Origin: Anseranas semipalmata
Taxonomy: Eukaryota > Chordata > Aves > Anseriformes > Anseranatidae
Assembly (NCBI GenBank): GCA_013399115.1
Contig: VXAA01001087.1
Location: 119,819 to 183,818, forward strand
Length of the DNA stretch: 64,000 nucleotides
Reading direction: 5' to 3'
How positions within the stretch are numbered: position 1 is the first letter of the stretch; each line of letters starts with the position of its first letter. The notes under the pieces are model-generated. The model had not been told where the DNA came from. It saw nothing but the letters and a program-made list of their open reading frames with translations, and made no database searches. The position numbers and the translations under genes are program-made. Shown one piece after another: positions 1 to 14,100 of this stretch.

Positions 1-539
1 AAAGTACATATTCAACAGCAAATACAAAGTCATCTCTTGACAAGTGGGAGATATGTAACAGCTGTCAGAAGCCATCACACAGCTTATTCGGTCTTTGGTC
101 AAAGACATTAAGTAGAATTCAATAGAAAGCTTTCTATCAACTGTCAGTTGTTTATCAGACAAGATACTCTTACACCAGCAGTTTGGAGGTTCAAGGTAAG
201 ACACTGGTGCTTGTGTACCACTATCATCACCAACAGTTACATTCAGCTTGCAGCTGGGGTTCAGACCTTCATAGTAACACAGGAGCAAGCTTAAATTCTA
301 CACCTAAGTGTAACAACGTACTACAGTGTCACTACAAAGTCTCAAGTTACCTGCAAACCTAAGTCACCCAGATGCCTGCACAGAGATCAGACCAAAGTTA
401 CTCAACTCAGCTATTTCTAAAATTGGAGTCTCACGCCCAGTGAAACATGTAAGCCTGTGGATTCCTACGAATTCACTTCAGAAGCACGAAGAACCCTGCC
501 TCTGACGCAGGAATGCCTGTGGGAGAGGTGCCAATCGCC
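1..539. other. Non-coding flank left of CpG island
   Basis: AT-leaning sequence with no open frame of note and no recognisable repeat. It could be the first intron of a minus-strand gene that starts in the adjacent CpG island, because a donor-like GGAG|GTGAGG reads on the minus strand near 690. Nothing in the window shows a downstream exon for such a gene. Confidence 0.5.
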
Positions 540-2070
540 TCTTTATGCAACCCCAGCTATCCAGCCCTGCCCCAAGGGCAGAGCCGCCCGGCGCAGAGCT
601 GCTGAGCCGTGCTGATAACGAGTCCGCCAAGGGCAACGAACAAAGAGCGGTTACCGCGTAACCGAACCTCGCCTCACCGATAAGGCCTCACCTCCAGAAA
701 ACAAGCACACGCAGGCGGCCGGAGCCGCCGCCCCCCTCCCTCCCCAGGGAAGGGCGAGAACGCCCCGGAGGCNGTTCGTGCTTCGTGCCGAGCTCGCACC
801 GGAGAGCGGGCACCCCTTGCCAGCCGCCCGCCCGGTGGGGGACCGCGGCACACAGCCCCACCGCCCCCGCCGCGCTTCTGCACCGAGCCAGCCCCCGCAC
901 CGCGCGGATCTCGGGCCGCCGGTCCGACACAGCGCCCGCCCGGCCCCCACCGGCAGGCCCGACAGACCTCTCCCTCCACCCCCACCCCGGGGGAGCCCGC
1001 AGCCCCCNNNNNNNNNNNNNNNNNNNNNNNNNNNNNNNNNNNNNNNNNNNNNNNNNNNNNNNNNNNNNNNNNNNNNNNNNNNNNNNNNNNNNNNNNNNNN
1101 NNNNNNNNNNNNNNNNNNNNNNNNNNNNNNNNNNNNNNNNNNNNNNNNNNNNNNNNNNNNNNNNNNNNNNNNNNNNNNNNNNNNNNNNNNNNNNNNNNNN
1201 NNNNNNNNNNNNNNNNNNNNNNNNNNNNNNNNNNNNNNNNNNNNNNNNNNNNNNNNNNNNNNNNNNNNNNNNNNNNNNNNNNNNNNNNNNNNNNNNNNNN
1301 NNNNNNNNNNNNNNNNNNNNNNNNNNNNNNNNNNNNNNNNNNNNNNNNNNNNNNNNNNNNNNNNNNNNNNNNNNNNNNNNNNNNNNNNNNNNNNNNNNNN
1401 NNNNNNNNNNNNNNNNNNNNNNNNNNNNNNNNNNNNNNNNNNNNNNNNNNNNNNNNNNNNNNNNNNNNNNNNNNNNNNNNNNNNNNNNNNNNNNNNNNNN
1501 NNNNNNNNNNNNNNNNNNNNNNNNNNNNNNNNNNNNNNNNNNNNNNNNNNNNNNNNNNNNNNNNNNNNNNNNNNNNNNNNNNNNNNNNNNNNNNNNNNNN
1601 NNNNNNNNNNNNNNNNNNNNNNNNNNNNNNNNNNNNNNNNNNNNNNNNNNNNNNNNNNNNNNNNNNNNNNNNNNNNNNNNNNNNNNNNNNNNNNNNNNNN
1701 NNNNNNNNNNNNNNNNNNNNNNNNNNNNNNNNNNNNNNNNNNNNNNNNNNNNNNNNNNNNNNNNNNNNNNNNNNNNNNNNNNNNNNNNNNNNNNNNNNNN
1801 NNNNNNNNNNNNNNNNNNNNNNNNNNNNNNNNNNNNNNNNNNNNNNNNNNNNNNNNNNNNNNNNNNNNNNNNNNNNNNNNNNNNNNNNNNNNNNNNNNNN
1901 NNNNNNNNNNNNNNNNNNNNNNNNNNNNNNNNNNNNNNNNNNNNNNNNNNNNNNNNNNNNNNNNNNNNNNNNNNNNNNNNNNNNNNNNCCTCCGCCCCCG
2001 CCCCTCCCCGCGGCCGTGAGCGGCGGGGGGGCGGGGAAGGGCGGCAGGGAAGGGCGGCAGGGCCGGGCCC
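540..2070. promoter_or_regulatory. CpG island, probable promoter (internal gap)
   Basis: The sequence becomes strongly GC- and CpG-rich from about 540 to 2070, and is interrupted by Ns at 1008-1988. In a bird this is the usual look of a housekeeping promoter and first exon that sequenced poorly. A minus-strand donor-like site near 690 and a plus-strand exon-like segment at 2235-2326 suggest it could be bidirectional. The gene or genes served cannot be identified. Long open frames across this island consist mostly of N codons and are not genes. Confidence 0.6.
1008..1988. other. Assembly gap (Ns)
   Basis: 981 consecutive Ns inside the CpG island. A single N also occurs at 773. Any first exon located here is invisible. 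Confidence 0.99.
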
Positions 2071-2234
2071 GCACGGCAAAACGCCCTGTAGCCCTGAGGG
2101 CGATGAAACACATTTGTTTGTCCCCAGAAAACGGTGTGTAGCCTTGTAACTTTAATAGGAGCCGCTTGAGCTGTTCAGTGCAACGTTAGGAAGGAAGAAC
2201 TGTGACACGGTGGGTGCTTTCCTTCCCCTTTCAG

Positions 2235-2326
2235 ATACTCTGAAAGCGGTCATTTCGTGCTGGAAAGGAACATGGAGCTCAGGCTTTCCGCACCAGTAAA
2301 TGCTGATGACTCAGTGACGGATCCTA
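2235..2326 (+). CDS. Putative early exon of an unidentified gene
   Basis: A pyrimidine-rich acceptor ending CCCCTTTCAG precedes 2235, and a consensus donor GTAAGT follows 2326, bounding 92 nt just downstream of the CpG island. Inside, ATG at 2272 sits in a strong Kozak context (AAC-ATG-G) and opens MELRLSAPVNADDSVTDP up to the donor with one base left over. The frame is also open upstream to the acceptor and downstream to a stop near 2445, so an unspliced reading is possible. I do not recognise the peptide and found no partner exon to the right. It could be the first coding exon of a gene whose 5' exon lies in the gap, or a chance pair of splice-like sites. Confidence 0.3.
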
Positions 2327-2449
2327 GTAAGTTTTCAGACTTCCTCCTTTCTGTGACCAGGCCCTACTTCGGATACGGCCTCAAAAATGCTGTGAAGAAA
2401 TGCAAGAAACGATTAAATAAAGGTCAAAATCCTGAGTTAGGCTGATGAG

Positions 2450-5400
2450 GCAAACCAAGAAGAAAGAACAACGCAGCTGAGAAGTACCATCATTCTTCAG
2501 AGTTGCTCAAAGATACTAACGGGCACCTACACAATCAGTGCTGTTACCGACCTCGGGAAGGAAACTTGCAGCGTGTTAGCACAACTGGCCAGTGATAACT
2601 AAAGGCACCATACACAAGAAAGATGGTTAGAAACCAAACGTTTCCTGCCCTCTGATGTTCAATTTACTTGATGGTGAGATTTAGGACAGAGGCCTATAGG
2701 CAATTCAAACATAATGCCAAATAATAAAGAGGTAATTGAGAAATCAAAGGTCAAACGGAACAAACTGAGCCTTCTGATATTGGGATGATTATTTCAGCTG
2801 CTTTTGTTAATACCACAGTCATTCAGTTTGTGCGGTCATTTATTTTCAATAAACACTGGATTCTTTTACTTTCTGAAGTTTCAAGCAGATTATAAGTGCA
2901 ACCTTGAAGGCTAGAAATGTCCTTCTTAAACTGAGATCATCCCCTAACACCAGGCTCCCAAAATCTTGACTTTTACTAAGGAAAACAGAAAATGTTGAAA
3001 TTAATCAGAAATATTACAAGTAATGGCAACATGAACTACTGAGCATGCAAACTCTGATTAACTTATTTTTTCCTCTAACCAGCCCTTTCTACAAAGTTTT
3101 ATTTGGTCTTTGAACCTCCTTGGCAATGTCTGATTTCACATGGGTGACTGCATACGGGTCTGTTTGTATCAGCACAACAGCACTTTTAGCAGCATTCTAA
3201 ATGTTTTCCTTTGCCTTACAATTTTCTCTTGCTTCTGTCAGTTAACCATCAGAAGTAATTAAGATATGTAATTTAATGTGGATCGTACTTACCACTTCTG
3301 CAGGCTGCCAGGTACATATCTCATGTTCTCCTCCCACACAAATGCTTATGTAAAAAAAAAGAAAAAAAAAAAAGTTGTAACTGCTGGGCGGACTTGCATT
3401 ACTATTTTCGTGCTGTGGTATTTTCAACAGCTTGAAGTTACCTCAAAAAAACTTGCATTTGGCTGAAGAGGCTTGTCGAAAGTTAGTTGTTATCCTCCCA
3501 AAGCACAGACTCGTGTATAGCTTTACACTCAGGCAGGCCTCTATATTGGCAGAGTCCAGTTCAGTATTCCAGAAAGACTAACCTTGAACCTACTACTAAA
3601 TGATTTTTTTTTACCTCATGTTCTTTGCTGTTTGTGCTCTCTTTCCACCTAACCTTTTTGTCTGTGACTGACAAAGGCACACTTGGAACTATGAGAAGTT
3701 GCCCGGTAGCTTATAGATTGCAAGCTATTGTTTTTTTTTTTTTCCAATCTCATCATGACCAAACCTGCATAAATCCTCATTACACTGTTCCATGAAAGGC
3801 TGCACAACCGCACAGTTTGTGAGCAACTGAGCAAATAGTCTATTAATAATAGGAATATTTCCTCTGTAGTTTGGACAGTCTGTGCCACCGATGATTAAAT
3901 GTCAGTAAGATTAGGAATGGGCTACATTCTGCTTTCTAGATCAATCACAAGTTGCACAAACATACACATTAACAGTGATGACAGCAGATCTACTTGGCCA
4001 GAATAGGAAACATTGGGTTGTACAGCCATACATCATAGTATCTTGGTGACAAATACAAAGACTGTCTAGCACTCTGGTCTTAAGAGTATTAGCTATAACA
4101 AGCTTAACAATTAGCTATAACAAGTCTTAGCTATAAAAAAGTTTTCTGTTGATGGTGCATTCCTGTATTCAGGAAGAAGAGCCTGGTCATCCAAACTATT
4201 TCTTTCAGTACACTTTTGCACAGAAACATCACAGTATAGCCCAGGGACTGATCCATCATCATAGCTGAGTGGGTATGCAGCCTTACTTTGCATCTGTGTC
4301 AGATCCTCGCTGCTTTGTTGGACTAAAGCAGAGGCATTCTTCATGCTGCCCACAGGCAAAAGTCAATGTATTGTCTGCTTATACAAGCTTCAAATTGTTG
4401 AAGACAATCTCTGTTTTCCCTTGGACAAGATCCCATCTGAAACAATGGAGCTAGATTTCTCATTTGTTTACAGTTTAACTATTATATGTGGAGCACAGAT
4501 CTGAAAATCAGCCAACTCAAGGATGGTAACACTTAGTTTCCTCATATGACAACTCGAGAAGTCAATTTAAGTTTGCAAAAATATAAGCTTTTTTGCTCAT
4601 AAAAACAAATAAATAAAATGAGCTTATTTGATGAATGTTTCCATAGATATACAGAAGACGATTAAGTCAGAAATCTTGTTGACAAAGGTCAAGATATACC
4701 TAGATGCAGAAAAAAACATCAAGACTCTGTTTTTACACACCTCAAGGTATCTCAGCGAAGTAAGTGGCACACATCGCATGTGTGATGCGCATACGCAGTC
4801 TGTCTCAGGAAGGAGAAGTCCTACCCCAGACCAAGGGTAAACAGCTGTTAGACTGGGAGGCATAAGAAGGGTTTTTAAAAGGGCGTGACATGTAGTTACA
4901 GCAAATTTGCACAAACAGGGCCATGCATAGCACTATTGGAAGTTGGCAAATACTTTGCATAGGGTAAGGCCTAGGATATGCTGTTAAAAAAGGGAAAGTT
5001 TCGATGTCCGTTACACTCACTTTAAAATCATTCATACTGACTCAACCTGTGCCATCCTTGTGTATGACCTTTCCAAATTATGGCAGTGATCTTATTGTGG
5101 GCTGAAAACATGACTTTTTTAAAAAAAGAGACTGGACAATACTTGCAAAAAGTAAATTCTAAGCTTGTAAAAATGGAAGTCAGATTTCTTGCTGATACAC
5201 TGCCTCAGCAAAATCTTAGCACGTGATTTAGGCATACAGCTAGATCTTCAACAAGAGGGCTTCCTCTTGTGAGGAGAGTTCACTCCAGTTGGACAAGGCA
5301 GACTGTTCAGGAATGCACGTTTCATTTATCATCTATGGAAATGGTTCACATCTCACTTTAAAATGTTTGTGTTTTTGCCATGCTAGTTTAATGGCTAGAA

Positions 5401-8350
5401 TAATAACAGATCTGAGTTAAAATGCAACACCTATTCTAAATCCAGTGAGCAAGAGATAGCTGAATATACATCAAATATGACACTAACAAAAATATAGTAA
5501 CCTTTTTTCAAAGCTCAAAGTCCTGTAAATAAAAAAACATGTGGCCAGTCAAATATTTGTTATGGAGAACTTCATTCCACCCGCAAACTTCAGTGTAATT
5601 CAGCGCACAAGCTTTCGGTAAACACAAAATCAACCCCAAACTTGGCTCCAAGTTTGGTCACATGTCTGGAAATTTGACACTGATCTCAACTGAGTGTTTT
5701 GAAAGCTGTTTACTAAAAACATCTGGGCTCCACTTGTTCTGTAAGATACCCTATAAATGGAATTCTGATTGATTGCAAACTACTCCTGTAGCTCCTTGGG
5801 TAAAACACTGCTTCAATTCTTCAGTCATTTCTTTTAGGTGCTCAGTTTTCTGGGGAAATCCACATTTTAGGCAACAGGTTTCACTGAGTACTTACAGCTC
5901 AGAATGCAAACGGCTGGTTACACAGACCTGCTAATTCCTGGAAACACAGTCCTATGGCAGAAACGCGAAAGATATTCGAAGTTATTCTGGGAAATTTGCT
6001 TAGGAGACAGTAAGCTGTTCTACTATAGAAAAAAAAGTCCCAAAGACAAAATAATCTGTAACAGTCTGTACTAGAGGATTTTGTATGCAAGTAATATAAA
6101 ACCCATTTTGGACAGACAAACATTTTCTAAGTAGTTACAGTTTTTTACTCTCTCTGGAACATTTTAGCACATAAACAGTATAAACTAAATGCTGCGGGAG
6201 ATTACAGTTCTCTAATTTGTTCAGAATATCCTTTTAACTTTTCTTCTTTGGCATGTGTCAGTTAAAAAAAAGTGCTTAGAGGCTTGAAAATGAGGAAGAA
6301 CAATGTTAATAATACACTAGTTCTGTCTGCTCAGCATGGCCACAATCAGGATTTGGTGAATTTACTGGCATGTACCAGCCCCATTTAACCTAATTTGAAG
6401 ACTGACTCCACTACCTGCGAGTCAAAAACTCGAAATTTTGTTCCAGTGACAGCCTGCACACTAGGTGGGCACTGACAGATTTGCCTAGTTGCAAAATCCA
6501 GAATTAATTTAATATCAACAATCCTCCACAGTTCAACACAGGCCACAGCATTTGCTATACTGTTATTATCCTCTTCTAGTGTAACCAACTTTTCTCCGCT
6601 TTCCAATTTACAAAGTCTTTAAAAACTCTTCTACTTAACAAGCTTTTACTCAAATACTGAAAAGCTGGAAAACAACAACCTGTAAATAAAATCACCCTGC
6701 TAAAATCAACAACCATTGAGAAATTTCTCAATACACTAAAAATCATCTTCCTATCATGAATTCCCCTGTAAAACACTGCTAAGTATTCAAGTCTTCATGA
6801 ATGATCGGGCAGCTTTCATTCTAAGTAGGATGCACAGGCTAAATGTCCTTTTTTAAAGATCAGATTTCATTTGGGAATCCATCAAAGAGAGAAACTTTAA
6901 ACATACCTATCCTGTCTGTCCCTCAGGCTGTCAGCTACTGCTATCAGTTAATTTTGCAAGGATGCCCAACCACGTATATTGGGCACACGCTGGAACTGGC
7001 ATGCTTACAGCATAATGCCTAGCCCCACACGCGACATAGGGATCCCACATGCTCCCAACACAGTGCCACAGTGTGTTATAGGGTTATCATAAAGAAATAA
7101 GCTGTGGCACTGCACTTGGTCAACAGGACACAGAGAACAGTGGGAGAAGCAAGACATCAGTGCAGCAGATCTGAGGTGGAGCCATGTAGCTCTTCAAAAG
7201 CTTCCCTGTCCCAAGACTATGCCCCTAAACCAGGCTATCCACCTGCCTATGCATGCCCACATTGGTAATTATTGTTCATCCCTAAGATGCCATTTTGACA
7301 GTTTGCGTAGCATCAAGTTTGAACAGACATGATATAGCATTAAGCCTTCCAGAATACATGCTATTTGCTTTTACATGTAGCCACCCAAAAAGGGGCATGC
7401 AGGCAAATGCTTTCAAGCATGATGAGAAGAAACAAGCTTTTACAGGGAACTGGCTGTTAAAGACCAGCTTAAAGAACATGCACCAGCCCGATAAAACATC
7501 AGCTCTACCACAAAAACAGGCACCAGCCCATGTCAGGATCTCTCAGGCAGGGCATGCTGATGGGGGAGGGCACTTCTGGACTGCTGTTCTTGAGCAGGTC
7601 TCTCCATGAATTCATTTCATGGCTTTTCCAGAGGAATTCAAGAGATTAGGTCTTAGTGGTTTAGAAGAACTGGAGAGATTTTCTTTACTGAGGTGAGGCA
7701 GAGGTTGGCATGGGCAGTGGAAAGGTGAGGGAGTTTTCTGAGTCTGTGGGCAAAGAGGGTTCCTGCTCTGCTGTAAAGGGACACTGAAAACACCAATGCT
7801 GTTTATGCAACTGAGATGCAGCCAGAATTCCACAGGCTCCACATGCACACCCACTTGCACACTTTTCCTGCTGGATGTAATTTACTCTTAAGCCATGCCC
7901 AGCCTCTCATCATCAGGATAAAAATATTTAAAAGCAGTTCAAGAGGCTGAGGGGGGATCTGCTCCTGCATATGCTACCTGTGGAGCAGTCAGCCAGTGTT
8001 GAAGTGCAGTGTATTTGTCCCTGCAAAGTTGCCTCTGGATGAACTGGACACAGCACCAGCAACAACTGGTGCGGAAGTGATCTGCTGCTGCTTTCCCTGT
8101 GCTAGAACCGCTTCTGCCCCACTTGCTGAACAAACTGGGCAAAAGGAAAGCCAAGGACTTAGAAACTGCGTCATCCTTTTCAAGCAGTACAGCACAACAT
8201 TTGCGGAAAAACATCAGTGGAACTGGGGAAAAGATGTCAGCAGCCTCTACTGGGACAAGACCAGACTTCGTATCAGTACATAGGATTGGATATGAGGACC
8301 ACGTGTAAGTCTTCTCCTTAAATTCAGCAGATACGTGGGCATGGTCCAAC
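2450..8350. other. Long AT-rich non-coding stretch
   Basis: About 5.9 kb without a supported gene. Open frames are short, overlap on both strands and lack paired splice signals or domain character. There are scattered poly-A/T tracts, for example near 3352-3374 and 3729-3742. It could be intergenic DNA or the intron of the unidentified gene whose exon is proposed at 2235-2326. Confidence 0.5.
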
Positions 8351-8545
8351 ATTTACTGAAAGGGTTGTTAGACATTGGAACAGGCTGCCCAGGGAGGTGG
8401 TTGAGTCACCATCCCTGGAGGTATTTAAAAGATGTTTAGATGTAGAGCTTAGTGATATGGTTTAGTGGAGGGCTTGTTAGTGTTAGGTCATAGGTTGGAC
8501 TAGGTGATCTTGGAGGTCTCTTCCAACCTAAAGGATTCTGTGATT
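8351..8545 (+). mobile_element. CR1 LINE, 3' end fragment
   Basis: This segment carries the familiar CR1 3' region: a run meaning 'gaacaggctgcccagggagg', then 'ggttggactaggtgatctt', 'ggaggtctcttccaaccta', and the terminal ATTCTGTG unit at about 8535-8542. The order places the element in plus orientation, truncated at its 5' end. CR1 is the dominant non-LTR retrotransposon of birds, so this also supports the avian assignment. Confidence 0.93.
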
Positions 8546-11500
8546 TCAGCAGCTAATAAAATGCTTTCAGAACAGGCCACCCGGCCCTTGAAGTCAGCTA
8601 CATGGAAGGGCAGCTACAGGAGTATGTGTTGCTATAGAAAGGAGTATATAAACTCCTTAGCAATCACATCTGTCTATTCCAGGCCATAACACTAGCTGTG
8701 TTGACAGTTTCTCTTCAGAACAGACTAGGAAGAATCATTAAACCCAGGCAGACCACTAGCCTCTTAAACCCTGTCCATCAGCTAATGTTGTCCTGTGTTT
8801 CTGGTCAGCAGGCTGGAAAGAGACTCTAGCCAAAATCTGTTACTATCAGTCTCATAAGATCGCAAATGATGGCAGTCCACATGACTCTCAGACTTTTCTA
8901 GGACAGCAACCAGCTTCATTTCAGGTTTCAGGCGGCTGGTGGAATGCTCTATCCAACCTAATGAATCAGTCCCTCCCCTCAGTCACTCTATGTTACGAGA
9001 AGGCCTGCTCAGTCACGCATGGCCACACTGCCCCAAACTTGTCTAAATAAGCAGTAATGACCAAGACTGAAACCAGTCAAACCAGGAACTTTCCAGTCAG
9101 ACAAGAAAAAAAGATTTCCACTCCTCACTTATTTAGCACAGGCTGGACTCCTTGCCTTTTGTTTGATTCACTTTGTTGCTTCTGAAAGGCATTGTGAAGG
9201 GACACAACCCACAGGACAGCAGCAGGCTGAGAGTAAAGGCTCTCACACAAGCTAAGGCTGTCAAAAAGGGGAGACTGCATTTCTCACACATACATCATAA
9301 ACCCACCCTGTCCCCTTATTTGCCTTTTCTCTGTCCCCAGCCACCCTGCTTACCCTATGCTTGCTTCAATGTTCATCAGCGTCTCTACAGGCCAGCTCGG
9401 CTCACAGACCTAGTAGAAAATGGAAGAGGAAAAGCAAACCCGTTTGGGCCAGTTTCCAGGGTTGGCTTGCCTGATGGATGGATCTAGCAAGTTCCAGAGT
9501 CAGAGGCAGGGTGAGATGACAGCAGACCAAGCATTCAGGTTATGTCTCCATGCTGAGGGGGGTAAGGGGTACTGGCCAAGCTCAGCAGCAATGGAAGCCA
9601 GATGCCCAGGAGAGACAGAAGTGAATTGCTTCAAATGCCACTGCCAGATCCTTGAGAGCTAGTATACACCCTCCATGACAGTGGAGAGTGATTCTTCCCT
9701 GAAAGCAGATGGTGCTTCGTCACACCTGCTGTGGCCAAGACATTTGTTCCCAAAACTGCATGGGCTATAAATCCTCTGCCTAATTTGGTCCATGCAACTT
9801 CTTGTTTAGACCAGCCCTCTGAATTTCTGCTGGCTGTCACGATCCCACCAGAACACCTCTGCAAATGAACTGAAAGTTTCCAGTGTGTATGCAGGCCAAG
9901 ACAGGAAAAAAGCAACAATAAAATGGGAGGCAATCACAATCTTGCTCTCCAAGTCTGTCAGTAAGTGCAGGTCTGTGATATGTTCTGATGGCAGCAGGGC
10001 ACTGAGCACATTGTGGTAGGAGGGTTAGGATCTTCAGCGTTGCAGGGCAAATGGAGATAAGACACACCAAGGAGACAGCTTGCAGACAGCCATTCCTCAG
10101 ACAGGGACTCATGCTGGAATGGCAAAGGCTGAACACTTCAGGAACAAAACAAGGGGACTGGAAATATTCCCCCATGGCAGTGCCTTACTGCCCTACAGGG
10201 ACCTCTTCAGAGGTAACCACTGCAGACATTCGCATGCTGCACACATTCTTCCACCATGACCAGAGCTGGCTTCCCCATTCATGCCAGGAACAGCTCTTCC
10301 CAGTGCCATTTCCCTTGTATAATAGCAGAATACATATCTCTCCATGGGTCTGAGTGGATTTCATGGGCAGCTCCCCCTTGCCTATTAAACACCTAGGATT
10401 TGGCCAAGATGCCAGGAAGCTAAGCTGTGAAGATGTTAAATCAGGCCCAAAACAGAAGTGACTAATGAGTTCTCTTACAAAGCATTTCTCCAGTCAGGAG
10501 GTGCAGATTGAGCAACAGGCTGACATCAGCTAAAAAAACAGGGTGGTGGAGGGAGCGGCTCAGATGCTAAACCATGCGGATGTTACTTAGGTCATCACGT
10601 AAGACAAATTCTCTGATCAAGAAGAAAAATAAGCCAGAATTGCGGCATTATTACTTAAACCAGGAAAGTTTGTCAGTAAACTCAACTGTAGGAACTGGCT
10701 CAGCATGATCACTCAAAAAAGCTACCAGTCTTTTACTGGAATTCATAAGTGCCTGCATCCCTGGCCATAGCAAGGCTTAACTAGCAGTGAATACTACCTG
10801 ACATAGGCAATTCCTACTGCTTTCCCTGCCCCTAGTACCATCGCTATAGTAGATGCTCCCTTGGGAAGACTGTTGTACTGAGTCCAGGTCCTTGCCCAGC
10901 AAGGAATGTGCACACCAGCCCTTTACTCACTCATTATCCCAAGTGCTTCATTTTTAGAAGGAAGGGTCAAGCATCAAGGGTTTTGCCATCAAACCTTGTT
11001 CTAATTTAACTCCAGTATCACATGCCTCTTTGATCAGTCAGTTAAGATCCACAGACAAGGAACAGGCTGTCTCATTGCCCTGTTAAAAAAGCAAATTTGG
11101 ATTTAAGAAACCTAATGAGCCAGAACCATCTGTATATACTTTGCCAGCAATTGTGACTGGTCTAAAAAGTAGACAAGTAACATTTGTTGATCCTACTGTT
11201 GAGCCATAGAGTAGCATTAGGGCAGAACATGAGTCCCTGCAAAATATCTCCACCATTTCTCTGCCTTCTTTATTTGCCCAGAAGCTCACTTGTTTAAAAC
11301 AAACAAACAAACAAACAGAACTGTGTTTACAGTGCACGTCCTCTCTGGTTTCTTCATCTTTTCATATTCTTTGGAGTCACTTGGGTCTACCTCCCTCTCT
11401 GTAAACATGAACATTTCAAGATGAGCAGGGTGGACTGTGGCTGTCAGACTAGTAAGGGAAGACCTTCCACTTCCAGTGTTTGCCACTGAAAACCCTTCTC

Positions 11501-14100
11501 CTTTGCATCCTCAGCTTACTAGTGCCTGCAAGACCCTGTGCTATCAAAAACTTCCTCAGGTGGGAAGGGTTCAATATCTACTTGCTTTATTCTAGAGGTC
11601 AGAAAAGCAGCTTGATCAAGAAGCGTCTCAGTACAGGAGTACTTCCTACACTACTTCAAGCTAAACTGGCTCTCAGTCACATCACAGTAACACACCACAC
11701 AGAGGCCTACAAAAACAAACCTGAAAAGCCAGGAACAAAGCTGTAAATTCAGGGGACTGAAAAGGAAGAAGAAAGGGGACTGAGGATCGATCTGTTTCTA
11801 CAGCCACATCCAGCTTAAGAAACACTACTGCATGGAAAGGCTGAGGAACAGGAAGAAAAAGTGACACCACTTTTACTTTAGATCAACTGGAAAACTTTTC
11901 TCTTTTTGCACCAAGTCCATCAGAAGTGTTGTCTTCTGTCAAGAACTGGTAGGAATAGTTCTACTACTTCCCCCATATCACCTCCAACACAGGACTTTTC
12001 ATAATCAGACAGACCTCTTTTTGTCTCAGTCAGTTTCTGTTTTCCTCTGAGGTGGGAATATCAGGATTGAGCAACAGCACCTACGAAAGCAACCAAACCC
12101 TAAGGGCTAGGAAGTGGGAAGCAGAGAGTCTCTTCTTGACCAGCATGTGACCTTTATTCATTTTCCTTCTTGAGAAAGGATTAACATTTCATTTTTAGGC
12201 AACATGTTTTGCCTGACGTCTGCAATAACCAAACTAGGAAAGACACTATTCATTTGCTAAGAGAAAATTTTAAAAAGCATCTGTTTTTACCTTTGAAAAA
12301 CAGTTTTCCTTGCTTTATACCACAGGTCAGGGGATATGTGAAAGGTTACAGCACTTATCTTTAATTTCAGAGTTCAGTTGTCTTGCAAAGAATACTGTCC
12401 GGTACAGCTGTTCCTATGATGATTTCAGAAACTTTCTATTGTTCCCATCTTGCTTACACCACCAGGATTACAATCAACAGCCAGCACACTGAGAAGTTTG
12501 TCAGGACTCCCAGTGCCGCTCATCTTCCCATTTCCACCCCTTGCCCCCAAAACACAAGAGATTTAGTATAATTTGGTGGAGGGAGGGAAGAAGGACAACA
12601 GGAAGCTGCCAACTGCTAGTGGTGCCCTCCAGTATCATTACCATTTGCATTGCTAACACACCTGCCTAATCCTATCATCGTAAATCAAGAAAGCTCATTT
12701 TCCTATAAGTACTTTCCACTTTGTCAGACTTTATATACATTAGCTCTGCTTCCTCGGGCTGTACTACTGTGTCATAACTCATCCGAGTCTTCTTTCCAAT
12801 AGCAGAACCGATCTCAGCGACACTTCCACTTCACCTAACTGCCTAAGGCTACCTGTAATGTCAGGGCATCTCCCCACTCTCAAACCTATCCCAGCCTGTG
12901 ACCTACAGCTTCCCGAGCTCAGCATGGCCTCAAATTGCCATTATCACAAACAAGCACTTTCTACCTGCCAGCAGGGTCAAAGCGAGTCACCATGCAACTA
13001 TTTAGCTGTAAGAAACAGAAGGCCATAGAAGTGCTCATACCAGCTTTAGGCCTCTGGCGTCTGTGCCCGAGCACCTCAGGGGAAGACGAAAATATGGGTG
13101 AGAGAGCCAGGCTGGGTGCCACAACAAACTGTCCTTCCCCTCCTTCCGGCTCTGTACTCACCCCATTCTCACCCATAAGCAGCAGGGACCAGAAACCAAC
13201 AACCATCCCACATGCACCTCCTCACCCAACAGAGTCAAGCAAGGACTAACATCAAACAAGACAGAATGTTATGCCTCTGCCAGGCAAGGCAAGTGGGAGC
13301 CATCACAGCCCTGGGGCTTGCCCCATCCCTGCAGCACCTGCACCACACAGAGCTGACAAGCAAGAGCAGGCCCTGTCAGCAGCTCAGTCTCCCTCCAAGC
13401 AACAGCGGGGCAGCTCGGGCCAGGCCTGGAGTCCAGGCCAGCGCTTACATGTCGCTGGGGGGCCGAGGGCAGGGCAGGCAGGCCTGCCCTGCAGGGCGAG
13501 GAATGAGGCAGAAGTGTCGTGGAGTGATGGTGTCACTATGGTGCCATGGAGCAGAGAAGCGGCGCGAGGTATTCAGCCCATCATTTGACTGCAGATTGGA
13601 GTGGCAAGGGATGGGCAAGGGCAACTAGAAGGGCTTCTGTAGATACCAGCAAGCAGAAAACCAACACAAAAATTGTTCGGTGCTGAAATGATATGAAATA
13701 CCGTGCAGCCAAAGCAGAGCCCACTGCACCCATGATGTACTATTATATTAATCAGGATATAATTAATACTGGTTTATCCTGAAAACAGACACCAATATGC
13801 TACAAAACTGTACCTTGACATTGGTGTACTTGTTTTGTAAGATTGTGCCACTGCTGATAGCATAACCATCAACAACGTAAGCTGCAAAAATATGACTTTT
13901 TGGTGCATTTTGAGATAGATTGCCTTTACGGACATTGAGGAGAAAGAGATCCTTCTGGGATGTGATTCATCTGACCTAGGTGTCTATTTTATGAATCACC
14001 TCCTAAGTTGACGATTTTTTTCCAGTGAGTCCAAAACTAGTTCAGATGCAGATATTCCTAACAAGTGTTTTTCCTAAGGTTAAGCAACTAATTAAGACGA
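8546..14100. other. Non-coding stretch with an AAAC microsatellite
   Basis: About 5.5 kb with no supported gene. A short (AAAC)n microsatellite lies at 11297-11319. Base composition becomes more GC-rich around 12.9-13.6 kb, which opens overlapping frames on both strands without domain features. Confidence 0.5.

Noticed and set aside
651..2149. Five long frames of 413-486 codons across the first CpG island
   Set aside because: Most of each frame is unknown codons from the 981-base gap; the visible ends are GC-rich low-complexity translation without domains.
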